Positions 48,601 through 59,900 of a stretch of DNA of 64,000 bases are shown here, piece by piece. The position numbers and the translations under genes are program-made. Position 1 is the first letter of the stretch; the number at the start of each line of letters is the position of its first letter. The stretch is from Chelonoidis abingdonii (lineage: Eukaryota > Chordata > Testudines > Testudinidae). The notes under the pieces are model-generated. The model did not search any database and was not told the DNA's origin. It was given only the letters and a program-made list of their open reading frames with translations. The stretch covers positions 142,705,254 through 142,769,253 of the forward strand of contig NC_133771.1 of the NCBI RefSeq assembly GCF_003597395.2, written 5' to 3'.

Positions 48601-49679
48601 TCATAGAGATCACCAGACAGTGCAATCATTAAACAAATAGTACAGAAAGTGATTATATCTAAGAGATGAACACCTTCTTTACTAAATGTCAGACCACACA
48701 GGAGCAGACGTTGGCTCATATCATGATATTTTAGTGGCCACAAAGAGGGACCAAAAAAAGTCTTATAGCAGTAGAGAAGATCAAGGATAAAGAAACACTG
48801 ATCAGATTGCATTTAGTAACTATTCCAGTGTTTTACAGGACCAGTCTGATGAAATTCTGGAAGACAGATGATCAGACTAGAAGATGGTAGTTGGAACATC
48901 AGAAGAAGTAGTGGGCCAATGAAGAGGCTGGAAGAAAGATGCATGGATTGCATGTGGAATATGGTTAGCAACTGATGAGTGGAAAGCTCTGAAGGCAAAA
49001 AAGGAACAGTGTGACAGAGTACTGGGCAACAGCAACTGAGCCAGCACTCTGATCACTCCAACTCCAATTAGTTGCCCAAGAGCACACATAACTATGGGAA
49101 TTGTGCTGAAGTGAGAGACTGAGATGGGCTGAAGAGAGTTTTAAAAACTAATTAACTCTATTAGCCAAAAGGTACAAAAGGCATAGGAAGGAAGTGAGAA
49201 AGAGGGACAGGTGGGCAGGCAACCACAGAAACTTCTTTCTTCCTTGGCTCAGGGCTCTAAGGTTCTGTTGATATGGTATGATCATACATAGTCTGTGAAG
49301 GTGGTAGGAAAGAATACTGTAAATAAGCTGCATAAGGCATTTTTACCAGAATGTTTCAGATGTTTGTGGGCTAGAAAATAGGCAGGAACAAGTCTGCCCT
49401 GCCACACATAGGCTGAACTCTTAGAAATAGGTGCAAGATATAGAGAAAGGACAACAAAATAAACATCCAGGCCTGGGTTCGAGACAAGACTGCAAAGGCA
49501 GAAGCAGCAGCACTATGGGGAGACTTCAAGTAGCTCTATAGAATAGTGAAAGATGACTCTAGAAAAACCAAACCATCAAAGGTGAAACCCATCAGGGACT
49601 GTCATGGACAGATATTGAAAATGCATGAAGAACAAGCTAGATGATGGAACATTTCCATTCCATATTAAGTTGTCCATAG

Positions 49680-50640
49680 CCTACAATCATGCACCAGTTC
49701 AAGAGGAATGCCTGTGCTAAAGTTAGAAATAGAGGGACTTATGACAAATTAAATTATACAAATTAAATCAGCCATGAAATACCTCAAACAGGGCAATGCT
49801 CCTAGGATTGACAAACTTAAAGCAGAGGTACTAAAGTTGGGAGGAGAAATTCAGACTGAACAGTTTAAAACATTAAATTTAGATGATAGAACAAGTGCCA
49901 TAATACTGGAAAAATGATATCATTGTGGCATTGCTTGGGATTGATAGCAGTACAATACCTCTCTTTCATGCATGAGTGAGATCACTGTCTTTTAACAAAG
50001 TATTGACTACCATTACGCTGAATAGAATGAAGGCAGAAGTGGATGAAATATTACAAGAACAAGAAGCTGGGTTCTGTTCAAGTAAATCATGTTGTGATGT
50101 TCACTCTTCAATAGATTATAGAAAAAGCTACTGCTTGACAAAAACCCATCTTAATCAACTAAGAAATAATTCAGTAGTGTCCACAGAGATCCAGCAATAT
50201 TCTGCAGGGTAAGATATGGGATACTAGACAAACTGATCAACATATTAATGAGTTTATCTGATGGAAGTAGATGTGCCAGATTCAAGTCTTGGTGAGTGAT
50301 TCAGTATTGTGACACTGTTACGTCAGTTATTCTTTGCACTAGCAATAGACTGGATGAGAAAATGGGGAATAAAAGGTATCATGGATAGTGTAAAATAGGT
50401 TAGCAGAGACGAGTTGAGTTTGCTAATAATATTGCTTTACACTAAGCATGATGTGGAATGGAATGATTGCCTTTACATCGAAGGCAGAAAGGGAAGTTTG
50501 AAAAACTGGATTAAAAATAAATGCAGAGAAAACCAAGATTATGAAGGTAGGAAACTGGACAATAGATGCAAAGTTTTAAGTGGATGGAAAAGAAATTGAA
50601 CAAGTAAAAATTCTGTTGTCTGGGGAGTATAATGACATTT
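49680..50640 (+). pseudogene. LINE reverse transcriptase remnant
   Basis: The frame 49976-50212 contains TTITLNRMKAEVDEILQEQEAGF, an RT block, then SSIDY. Near 50300-50390 comes LRQLFFALAIDWM, as in the segment before the catalytic box. The catalytic box itself reads EFANNIAL (50416-50439), so the two Asp have become Asn. INKCRENQDYE-type sequence follows. The enzyme is inactive. Confidence 0.65.
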
Positions 50641-50850
50641 GATGTTTGCTGCAGTGAAGAATAGGAAAAGCAAACAACATTTTTATAAGGATGACCACCA
50701 CCTAGTCAAAAAGAGGACTTCACACCAAACTAGGGATCACATTATACCATGTACTGAGCACGCTACTTTATGGAGCAGAGACTTGGATCTTAAAATACAT
50801 ATTCTATTTGGAGATGAGTCTGAACCAAAACCGTGATCTACACCAATTCA

Positions 50851-51617
50851 GATAGGAGTTTGCAAATTGAACTACTCTGTATAGTGCATCAAATTCCAAG
50901 CCTTCAAATTTGGGAAAACTGTGATTAGACCCGAGATTTCAACCTCCAAAATTCAGATCTGATTTGAGCCATTACAGAAGTCAAAGTTCAGATCAGACTT
51001 TGTGTCTGACATCTTGGCTTCAACCCCTCTGCCTACTGATAACCTGGCATTTATGGTCCTTTGCATATTCAGTGAAAGGGGAAGAGACTGTGGCTGGAGG
51101 GATGTATATGTAGCTCATAGATAGAGAAGTTACCAAAAACTAACATTGAATCTTAATGTTCTGCTTAATTTATTGGTTTGAAAAGTCATAGTTCTGAATA
51201 ATTCCTAATTAGTAACTTTGTAGTGCATTTTTTACAGGATGACTAAAATCAAAACTGAATCTGCTGACTTTAGATTTACAAATGAATAACTTACCAAAAA
51301 AGTGTACAGAAAACTCATTCCTCTGATAAAAAGAGAGAAGGTATTCAATATTTAACTATGCAGATAAACATACTCCAGTTTTTTTCCATGTGGAGGGAGA
51401 AAAAGTTGCCTAGCTAAACTATCATTCACTGAATGACAATGTCTGAGAGCAGAGATCTGCATTATAAAATTACCTATTTGGAACCCATTATCATCTTTAT
51501 TTACACTTATCAGCATTATGTTGTGGAAAGGAAGTAGTTAGTCACAAGGTATGAAGTATTACAGGACTTAATATTTCTAAATTTTTCTGCTTGTATAAAT
51601 CCTGCATATGCCTGTCA
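50851..51617. other. no gene recognised
   Basis: AT-rich with no coding signal. The last three bases (TCA) are the presumed target duplication of the next element. Confidence 0.45.
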
Positions 51618-52952
51618 GGGTATGTCTACACTATGAAATTAGGTCAAATTTATAGAAGTTGCTTTTTAGAAATCATTTTTATACAGTTGATTGTGTGTGT
51701 CCCCACACAATGCTCTAAGTGCATTGAGTTGGCGGACTGCATCCACAGTACTGAGGCTAGCGTCGAATTCTGGAGCATTGCGCTGTGGGTAGCTATCCCA
51801 CAGTTCCTGCAGTCTCTGCTGCCCATTGGAATTCTGGGTTGAGATCCCAGTGCCTGATGGAGCAAAAACAGTGTTGCGGGTGGTTCTGGGTATATGTCGT
51901 CAGGCCCCCCTCTCCCTCCCTACATGAAAGCAATGTCGGACAATTGTTTCGTGCCTTTTTTCCTGGGTTACCTGAGCAGACGACATACCACAGCAAGCGT
52001 GGAGCCCGCTCAGCTCACCATCACCCTATGTCTCCTGGGTACTGGCAGACATGGGATTGCTATACAGCAACAGCTCATTGCCTTTTGGCAACAGACGGTG
52101 CATTATGATCGGAAGCCATCATCGTCATACTCCTGGGTGCTCTTTTAGCCGACCTCTGTGAGGTCGGTTGGAGCGCCTGGGCAGACATAGGAGTGACTCA
52201 GCCAGGTCATTCCCATCTTGTGTCGAGCACCCAGGAGCACCGTCTGCTGCTAGCTAAGATGTAAAGATAGATGGGGTGGATCAAAACAAGAAATTGACCC
52301 AATTTGTGTAATCAGTGGCCTGCTAAATCCAGGGTTTTGAGTTCAATCCTTGAGGGGGCCATTCTGTGTGACAGTTGTTTGTTTTCCTCCTTGATGCAAA
52401 GCCACCCCTTTTGCTGATTTTAATTTCTTGTAAGCCATGTCATCAGTCACCCCTCCCTCCGTCAGAGCAATGGCAGACAATTGTTTTGTGCAAAACCAGG
52501 CAATGAGGTGATGGCAGGGCAGTGATAAGAGGGACATGGTCATAGACTTCTCACAAAGTATGGAATGGGCAATGTGCACATCATGCTGATGAGCTCTGCA
52601 TGAGCTTTGCAAACACAATGTCCAAACAGGAAATGAAATTCAAAAGTTCGCAGGCCTTTTTCTGTCTATCTGGCAAGTGCATCTGAGTTGAGAGCGCTGT
52701 CCAGAGCGGTCACAATGGAGCACTCTGGGATAGCTCCCGGAGGCCAATACATTGAATTGCATCCACACTACCCCAAATTCAACCCAGCAAGGCCAATTTC
52801 AGTGCTAAACCCCTTGTCAGAGGTGGAGTAAAGAAATCAATTTTAAAGAGCCCTATAAGTTGAAAAAAAGGGCTTCGTTGTGAGGACGGGTCTAGGGTTA
52901 AATCAAGGTAATGCTGCTAAATGCGACCTAAAGTCGAGGGGTAGACCAGGCC
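51618..52952 (+). mobile_element. non-autonomous PIF/Harbinger deletion derivative
   Basis: The left end GGGTATGTCTACACTATGAAATTAGG and about 500 bp after it match 37883 onward. The right end to GGTAGACCAGGCC and about 280 bp before it match 41690-42045. TCA flanks both sides (51615-51617 and 52953-52955). The transposase and SANT genes are gone. The middle has a palindrome (CCGACCTCTGTGAGGTCGG, 52149-52167) and larger inverted blocks around CAGACGGTGC/GCACCGTCTG. A SINE head is inserted at about 52306-52368. Confidence 0.85.
52306..52368 (+). mobile_element. tRNA-derived SINE head fragment
   Basis: It has AGTGGCCTGCTAAATCCAGG followed by the B-box-like GAGTTCAATCC and TTGAGGGGGCC, the same sequence as the head of the SINE at 56405. 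The CR1-like tail is missing. Confidence 0.7.
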
Positions 52953-52955
52953 TCA

Positions 52956-53929
52956 GTAACGCTTCTGATTATGCCAGAGAGAATATTTCACTGCCTGTTG
53001 AATAGCTGGCCTGCAGAAAATTCTCACTAGCAAATCAGGCTGCATTCATTTTTCAAATGTGTTTTTCTATTTAAGTGCTCAGTGGCGTATTTTTGTTAAT
53101 GTAGTTTCTTAGAAGGAGTAATCATTTCTATCCTCACCATATTCATGTGGGCTAAAACCTGCTAGAAAACCAGAGCATTCAGTTCTGCTGCCCTATCAAA
53201 CTTTACAGAAAGTATCATAGAAACCATAGGAACAAAGAAGTTTACATTCTAAACTTTAAAAGGCTAATCAAATTTCTCAGGCAAAGTCCTGTCACAAGGT
53301 GCTAAAACTAATTTATCTTCATATTTCTTAGTTTCAAATCTTTCAAGCACAGACTTTTCTTTAAAAAATTGAGGTCTGTTGGCATGATTTTCTGACATTT
53401 GCATTGTGGGGGCGGGAGTGTATAATCACAACTTTGTTTTGTCTAACAAATTGTGTGTAACAGAGAGAGTTCTGAACTGCAGTGCGTGTTTGAGAGTATA
53501 GCACCTTATGCAGCTATATTCTATTTGCTGAATAGATTCCATATCTAATGTTAGTAACAGCTCATTCCCTCTTATATGTCTGACCTATGGCAACAACTTA
53601 AACCCATTTGGAAGCTGAAACTAGTGCAGAATGCTGTGGTCTGCTTGTTAAATTGAATATGCTGCCAGAATTCAACACTGGTCCTTCATGGTCTGCGCTG
53701 ACTGCTTTTCGGATTCTGGATGTTGGTGTTTTTCATACTGTAAGAAGTCCCAATACACAACTCAACACCTGCCTCCTTGCAAGACTGATGCTCCATGTGC
53801 TGTGCTGCCACAGGTACAATCAGAGATGGCAAACTAATGGCAGATACTTCAGTTTGTAATACAGGAAGCTGCTGGCAGCCAATCTCCTGGTGAGCCCCTC
53901 ATCTTTGTAATTTATTCTCTTCAACAGAG
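52956..53929. other. no gene recognised
   Basis: No coding signal. The 83-codon frame at 53608-53859 resembles no known family. Confidence 0.45.
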
Positions 53930-53949
53930 AGGGGCACCTATCCATATCC

Positions 53950-54190
53950 TCGAGTTGCCTTTGATTTAGATAATGGCATAGACAGTAAACTTATAAAGTT
54001 TATGGATGATACCAATCTGGGAGGGGTTGCAAGTGCTTTGGAGGATAGGATTAAAATTCATAATGATCTGGACAAACTGGAGAAATGGTCTGAAGTAAAT
54101 AGGATGAAATTCAATAAGGACAAATGCAAAGTACTCCATTTAGGAAGGAACAATCAGTTGCACACTATAAAATGGAAAATGACTGCCTAG
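53950..54190 (+). pseudogene. CR1 reverse transcriptase fragment
   Basis: It encodes DLDNGIDSKLIKFMDDTNLG, then HNDLDKLEKWSEVNRMKFNKDKCKVLHLGRN-type sequence. The catalytic box is F-M-D-D, with one residue changed from FADD and both Asp kept. It stops after about 62 codons. Confidence 0.8.
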
Positions 54191-54336
54191 GAAGGAGTAC
54201 TGCAGAAAGGAATCTGGGGGTTATAGTGGACCACAGGCTAAATATGAGTCAATAGCGTAACACTGTTGCAAAAACAGCAAACATCCATCTGGGATGTATT
54301 AGCAGGAGTTTTGTAAGCAAGACACGAGAAGTAATT

Positions 54337-54565
54337 GTGGAGGAGGTTTAGGTTGGATATTAGGAAAAACATTTTCACTAGGAGGGTGATGAAGCACTGG
54401 GTTACCTAGGAAGGTGATGGAACCTCCTTCCTTAAAGGTTTTTAAGGTTAGGCTTGACAAAGCCCTGACTGGGATGATTTAGTTGGGAATTGGTCCTGCT
54501 TTGAGCAGGGGGTTGCACTAGATGACCTCCTGAGGTCCCTTCCAACCCTGATATTCTATGATTCT
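54337..54565 (+). mobile_element. CR1 3' end nested in CR1, with short TSD
   Basis: The 229-bp 3' fragment runs from GTGGAGGAGG to the end ATATTCTATGATTCT. AATT flanks both sides (54333-54336 and 54566-54569). Removing it makes the outer CR1 continuous. It is a 5'-truncated insertion. Confidence 0.85.
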
Positions 54566-54724
54566 AATTCTTCCTCTCTATCCACTCTGATTAGGCCTCA
54601 ACTAGAGTATTGTGTCCAGTTCTGGGCACCAAGTTTCAGGAAGGATGTGGACAAACTGAAGAGAGTCCAGAGAAGAGCAACAAAATTTATTAAAGGTCTA
54701 GAAAACCTGATCTACTAGGGAAGA

Positions 54725-54919
54725 TTGAAAAAATTGGGATTGTTTAGTCTGGAAAAAAGAAGACTGAGGGGAGACATAACAGTTTTCAAGTATGCAAAAG
54801 GTGTTTACAAGAAGAAGGAAGAAAAATTGTTTTTCTTAACTTCTGAGCATAGGACAAGAAGCAATGGGCTTAATTGCAGAAAGGGAGCTTTAGGCTGGAC
54901 ATTAAGAAAAACTTCCTAA
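54725..54919 (+). pseudogene. CR1 ORF2 C-terminal fragment
   Basis: A 64-codon stretch with KLGLFSLEKRRLRGDI and HRTRSNGLN, the last conserved part of CR1 ORF2. It belongs to the outer CR1. Confidence 0.85.
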
Positions 54920-55329
54920 CTGTAAGAGTGGTTAAGCACTGGAATAAATTGGCTAGGGAGGTTGTGGAATCTCCATCACTGGAGACTTTTAAGAGCAGGT
55001 TAGACAAACGCCTGTCAGGAATGGTCTAGATAATTAGTCCTGCCACAAGTGCAGGGAACTGGACTAGATGACCTCTTGAGGGCCCTTTCAGTTCTATGAT
55101 TTTTGACTGAAAGTCACATCCAAATAAGATTCCTACATAAGAGTGCAGCAATACACAAAAATAGCATAGTAGGAAAAACAGCTAATAGAAAGTGATAACA
55201 CACAATGGCCCCTTATATTTTTGTCAAGGTATCAAGGGTTAGGACTCTGCACACAGATACAGATTTATGGTGATTACTCACCACAACAACCAGAGCAAGT
55301 CAATCCAAGCAACTGAGAAGTAGCCAAAA

Positions 55330-55425
55330 AGTTATAGGTTTGAAGCAGGAATTGAATGAAGTTTTATGGGCTGTGATGATTAGGATGGTCGCTTCTGTCC
55401 TTAAGATCTATGAATTTATGAATAT
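55330..55425 (+). mobile_element. CR1 3'-end fragment (older subfamily)
   Basis: GGATGGTCGCTTCTGTCC and AAGATCTATGAATTTATGAA represent a CTATGAAT-type CR1 terminus. It is a complementary relative of 15806-15912. Confidence 0.6.
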
Positions 55426-56404
55426 CAGGCTGATTACAGCTAAACCATCTTCCTACTCTAACAATTACCTCCATCCAAGTTCTCTCCCACTTTCAAATAC
55501 CTGGGAGAAAAAAATTGCTGTTATCATTAACAGTCAGACTGTTTCAGACTAAGGTGCAGATTGAATTTCCAAACCTTGGCTTCCTCATAGATACAGGGGT
55601 GTTAGAATTAAGGGTATTGGAGGTGAAGCAGCACCCTGTGGCTTGAAGTGGTTTCCATTATATATAGAGTTTATAGGTTTGTTCAATGACTTCCAGCACT
55701 CCCACTATAAAAGTTGTTCCAACGCCACTGCACAGAAACCACACTGCTAGCCTCTCGCTTCCCACATTACAAGCAGTGCTTCAGCTCAGCCACCTCAGCT
55801 GATCTCAGGTGTGGTAGGATGGCATGGGAGGAAGAGGTGTTCTTTCAAGGGACCTTGAGCTGTTTGATAAGCTGTAATGAGCAATAGAAATAAAATATCA
55901 GCAAAGCAAGCCATGAGTAAAGTTTGATTTCATGACCCTTTTGTATTTGCTTTCTGCGTTTGCTTGAATTTTAGTGGTGTGATTATGCAAGGAAAGCAAA
56001 AAATTAAGCTGAATGAGGGAATATTCACCAAAAGTAAATTCCAAATGTTATGTTTGACTGCATTTTTGCCAACTTTGAGCACTGGAAAAAAACCACAAGC
56101 CCCACATCAAAAAGCGTTGGCTTATAAGCCATGATATTTTAATAAATATAATAAATACATTTAGAGTTCTTTTTATTGGTCTTGTTGTTTTAGAATCTTT
56201 AGGGTTCCTGCTTCCAAGTTCCCTCTGCAAACATGAGGGATAGGAATTTCATTGTTTACTTATTTACTGATGAAGGCTTAAATTCTCATATGACTCCAGG
56301 ATCTTGGGGCTTTAAGGGGGGGGGGAAACAAATTTTGTGAGACTTGCTATCAAATTGCAAGGGTTGGCAACACCAAGATTGTAAAACTGTGGCTGCTTAC
56401 CCAC
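55426..56404. other. no gene recognised
   Basis: No coding signal. A G9 run lies at about 56318-56326. Confidence 0.45.
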
Positions 56405-56583
56405 AATTAGCTCTGCAGTTTGAGTATTGGCCTGCTAAACCCCGGGTTGAGAGTTTAATCCTTGAGGGGGCTACTTAGGGATCTGGGGCAAAATCAGTAC
56501 TTGGTCCTGCTAGTGAAGGCAGGGGGCTGGACTTGATGACCTTTCGAGGTCCCTTCCAGTTCTAGGAGATTGGTATATCTCCA
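56405..56583 (+). mobile_element. tRNA/CR1-tailed SINE (tortoise pol III SINE type)
   Basis: The head AGCTCTGCAGTTTGAGTATTGG with GGCCTGCTAAACCCCGGG and the B-box-like GAGTTTAATCC is tRNA-derived. A middle GATCTGGGGCAAAATCAGTAC follows. The tail GGTCCTGCTAGTGAAGGCAGGG through GACCTTTCGAGGTCCCTTCC is the CR1 3' end. Shared tails let CR1 enzymes move such SINEs. The architecture is diagnostic of turtles and close relatives. Confidence 0.85.
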
Positions 56584-57989
56584 ATTATTACCTTTTTTAT
56601 TACCTGCGTGTTAGGGCCGATAGTCTAGATAGGCTGCATAGAATATAATAATGCCTATCTTTTGCATTCACTAAGTGTTTTACAATAGAGGTCAGTATCA
56701 TGCAAGGAAGACACTCTTTTTTTTTTAACCATGTGCATGCACACAACCCAAGTCAATATCTAGCTAAAAGAGAGATCTTTAGTATGCAGAGCCATCAGCC
56801 TGACAACTTTTTGCAAACCCTTAATTCATTTAATTTTATTTGTGGTCTCTGCTTATATTTTATGCAATTACCTACTGTGGAATTGAATTGGGAACTACAT
56901 ACACACTGCAAAATGCACAGCATGATGGTGCTGGCTCCTGAATATGTATAAAAATAACCCTTTATACTAGTGAAAATCAAAGGAACTCTTAAGGGAAAAA
57001 AGTCTTATTACAAATCTGAAACAATATAAAATAAAGCTGTAAAACTGCAGTGATTCAGACCTCTCTAGAAAATGTTTTAGGCCCTCTAACCAGTTTTTAT
57101 AAAGATGGTAGCCACTGAAGAGCAGCAATTTTTAACTACAGCTCATTACCTTCCTTTACCCTCTTATTTCTCTCCCTCCATCTCCCTCTCCTTCTAGCCT
57201 TGCTGGCTTTGTAGCTTCTTTTAGCAAAACAGCACAGAAGAGTTTAATATCACTGAAATTCTAGTTATTACACCTTCACTGGATACATCAATGTCAATTT
57301 AAAAGAAAAATAAATTACTCTCAAATCTGATTTAGTGTATGTGTGTGTTTAGAAAAGTAGTAAAAATAACCCAAAGCACAGCAATTCTATGGTCAAAAAG
57401 TGTAGAAAACTTTTTGTTAAATAGTTTAGAAAAACCAAATAGTGAGTTTTGAGGGGAAAATAATTTCATGGTATAATGGTTGGTCTGAATTGTAAAAGTA
57501 GTTTTATTATTTCATTCTGTTTGATCTGGTACAGGTGAGGGACATTTTCTGTTTCTCTTCTAACCTATTTATTCCAGAAAATTACAATTTGGCAAGTTTT
57601 ATAAGCTTTTGGATAAAACTTGGCATAAAGTAATAGCACAATGATCGATCCAGGTGCTTGCATCTTTAGTAAAAAGTCTTTTTTGTATGTCTTAGAGCAG
57701 TTGGACAGTATTTTAAATTGCTTATTATTGAAGAGATTTATTTTCATGATCTGTAAGCAAAACATTTTACTTCAATGGCTCAGTCTGAAACTAATAGAAG
57801 CCTATTTCTTTCTTCCCCCCCTTGACTCATCTCTACAGGAACCAATAAAAGGTCAATAGCTCTATCTCACATTTAATGTGTGAATGAGTTCCTTGTATTG
57901 ATTCTCTGACCATTCTTATAGGAATTTCTCTCACAAAGTATGAATCGTTATGTATCCAATAGCTTCATAAGGTATTTCAGACACTGATG
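56584..57989. other. AT-rich DNA, no gene recognised
   Basis: No coding signal or assignable repeat. Confidence 0.45.
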
Positions 57990-59215
57990 TCAAGGAAACA
58001 TTTCTACAGTGTTTTCTTTGAAAAACATCAGCAGTACAATTGAACTAGCTTCTCACTGGCTCTGAAAGATTAACAGTCTGATGCTGACATATCCCATATA
58101 TACAACTATATACAAGAAACCTATGGATCGCCATACTTGCCTCCACCCCAGACACACCGAGAAATCTTATCTACAGCTAGACACTCAGATGCCACAAAAT
58201 ATGCTCTGAGAAGATAGTCGAAGACACGCATCTTAACACACTTAAATCCACTTTTGCCAAACAAGGACATTCTGCTAGATAAGTGGATCATGGCATGAAA
58301 TGAGCCACTACAAGAGAACCTGCTTCAATATGGAAAAAACAGAAAACCACCAACCGCATACCCCTAGTTGTCACCTACCCTCCCCCACATTGGGACCCAT
58401 ACAGAGTATCATCAAACAGTTATTACCCATACTTAATGGGGACAACATCCTGAATTTCCTGAACCCCCTCTTTGGCCTTCAAACAGCCTTGCCAAGCTAA
58501 TCATCATAAGCAAGCCCCACCCTGCCAGACCAGGACACACCAACTCAAGGTGGCACCAGACTCTGCCATAACAGATGCAAAACCTGCAGAGATATAACCA
58601 CTGCTGTAAGGATCAACATGCCCCACAACTCACCTTTCAAAATCCATGGATCCCACACCTGCCTGTTACAACATGTGGTAAACCTCATCTAGTGCATCAA
58701 ATGCCTCAACAACAACTATTTGGATGAAACCAGACAATCACTACACTCTTGAATGAACTCACAAGAAAAATGATAGAAGACAAAAACTACCTATCACCTG
58801 TGGGCAAACCCAGCACAAAGCTACCTCTCCATATTGGATCTCTCAGTCCTAGTGCTCAAAGGAAACTTCCTTTCAAGAGATGAGTCTGGGAACTTTAACT
58901 CTGCTAGACACCAAAAATCATGGGCTCCAGAGAGACACTGCTTTTATGGCTCATTACAACAATTTGTAACCTACTAATCCTCCTTCATCCTGTAACTGCA
59001 GAGGTATTAATTGTCCACTTCACTTTAAATGGTCTCTTGCAATGTGTTAATGCTTTATGCATAATCTGTCCCACCTTGTTTTTATCTGTGACACTTTGAT
59101 TACTTTTTCCAGACCTGAAGAAGAGCTCTGTAGCTCAAGTTTCTTTTCTACCTATAGAAGTTGGTCAATTAAAAGATATTACCTCACTTACCTTGTGTGT
59201 CTCACATCCTAGATA
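57990..59215 (+). mobile_element. Penelope-like retroelement, 3' two-thirds remnant
   Basis: Plus-strand frames carry RT-C-terminal and linker-like sequence (LNTLKSTFAKQGHSAR at about 58229-58277, then IPLVVTYPPP, and LLAFKQ-type sequence). After these comes a GIY-YIG-like domain (58630-58975) and a 3' region with CCTGAAGAAGAGCTCTGTAGCTC, ending AAAGATATTACCTCACTTACC. A second, shorter copy lies at 18775-19285. The family assignment rests on block order and wording as I remember Penelope-like elements. Stops and frameshifts are frequent. Confidence 0.65.
58220..58980 (+). pseudogene. Penelope-like RT C-terminus and GIY-YIG-like domain, decayed
   Basis: It reads HVVNLI, stop, then CIKCLNNNYLDETRQSL: a C-X2-C (58693-58704) followed by Y-L-D-E-T, where Penelope-like elements have a Y-I-G-x-T-type motif. 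Then LPVGKPS..., DLSVLVLKGNFLSR and finally GLQRDTAFMAHYNNL before a stop near 58975. The last block matches the copy at 19048-19110. The domain would nick DNA for retrotransposition. The changed motif and internal stop rule out activity. Confidence 0.6.
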
Positions 59216-59489
59216 CTTACACAGTTGATGGGTTTGAGCTTCTACAATGTCAATGCAGGTAGGTGACATTTTATTACGTATTTTAAAGGAAGCTTTATCT
59301 TTATAAATACTGTAGTAATTATATAAAGCATATGTTATAAGAATGTTATATGTCTAAGCTTACTGAGAGAAATGGTAAAATCATCATCACTTAAATTAAG
59401 AATGGCTGTCTTTCTAAAAGATATATCATTTAATTGGTTCTTGGGCTTGATTTATCTTATCTGAAATACTTATGTGCCCCTTTTATTGT
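59216..59489. other. no gene recognised
   Basis: AT-rich with no signal. Confidence 0.4.
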
Positions 59490-59695
59490 AGTGTCTGAGT
59501 GACTAACAATCTTTAATGTATTTATCCTCACACTATCCCTACAATGTTAATATCCACATTTTGCAGATAGGAAACTGAGGCACAGATAAAGTAAGGTGAC
59601 TTGCCTGAATGACCCAGGAAATTTTTGGTGATGAAGAGATTTGAACCTGTCACACAAGTGCTAGGCTAGCACCCTAACCACAGCCAGTAAATATA
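59490..59695 (-). mobile_element. MIR-like CORE-SINE
   Basis: The plus strand reads TTTTGCAGATAGGAAACTGAGGCACAG, then GTGACTTGCCTGAATGACCC, and ends with a tRNA-like head in reverse. On the minus strand this has the A-box-like TGGTTAGGGTGCTAG and the B-box-like GGTTCAAATC. This is the amniote-wide MIR layout. Confidence 0.75.
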
Positions 59696-59764
59696 CAGTA
59701 AATTCTGAATTAGAGTTGGATGTCTCTAGCCCATCCTGTTTATTGTGATAACATCACAGTTTGT

Positions 59765-59900
59765 GCATACATCTGAAAAAGTGGGTATGCACTCACAAAA
59801 GCTTATGCTCTAATATGTCTGTTAGTGTATAAGGAGCCACAGGACTCTTTGTTGCTTTTTACAGATCCAGACTAACATGAATACGTCTCTGATACCAGTT
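59765..59900 (+). repeat. interspersed repeat with ...CTTATGCTCTAATA... end
   Basis: It has GAAAAAGTGGGTATGCACTCACAAAAGCTTATGCTC, then AGGAGCCACAGGACTC and CAGATCCAGACTAACATGAATAC. The CTGAA-AAGNG...CTCACAAAAGCTT core resembles the 3' region of the Penelope-like copies (59112-59142). It is a common reptile repeat whose class I cannot confirm. Confidence 0.55.

Larger units (their letters stand above)
48050..50850 (+). mobile_element. ancient non-CR1 LINE (endonuclease plus RT), decayed
   Basis: An apurinic-type endonuclease remnant (48060-48560) is followed about 1.2 kb later by reverse-transcriptase blocks (49900-50600), the order of an ORF2-type LINE protein. The block wording (GTWNV..., NRMKAEVDEILQEQEAGF) matches RTE-like or related elements as I remember them, not CR1. 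Every frame is interrupted repeatedly, so the copy is old. Boundaries are approximate. Confidence 0.65.
53930..55105 (+). mobile_element. CR1 LINE, interrupted by a younger CR1
   Basis: This is plus-strand CR1 ORF2 and 3' end, split at 54337-54565 by another CR1 end. Left of the break it carries RT sequence to LHLG. Right of it (54570 onward) it continues with CTGTGTCCAGTTCTGGGCACC-type sequence, the FSLEKRRLRGDI motif, and a 3' end near TTCTATGATTTTTG (55092-55105). It is diverged and older than the insert. Confidence 0.9.
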
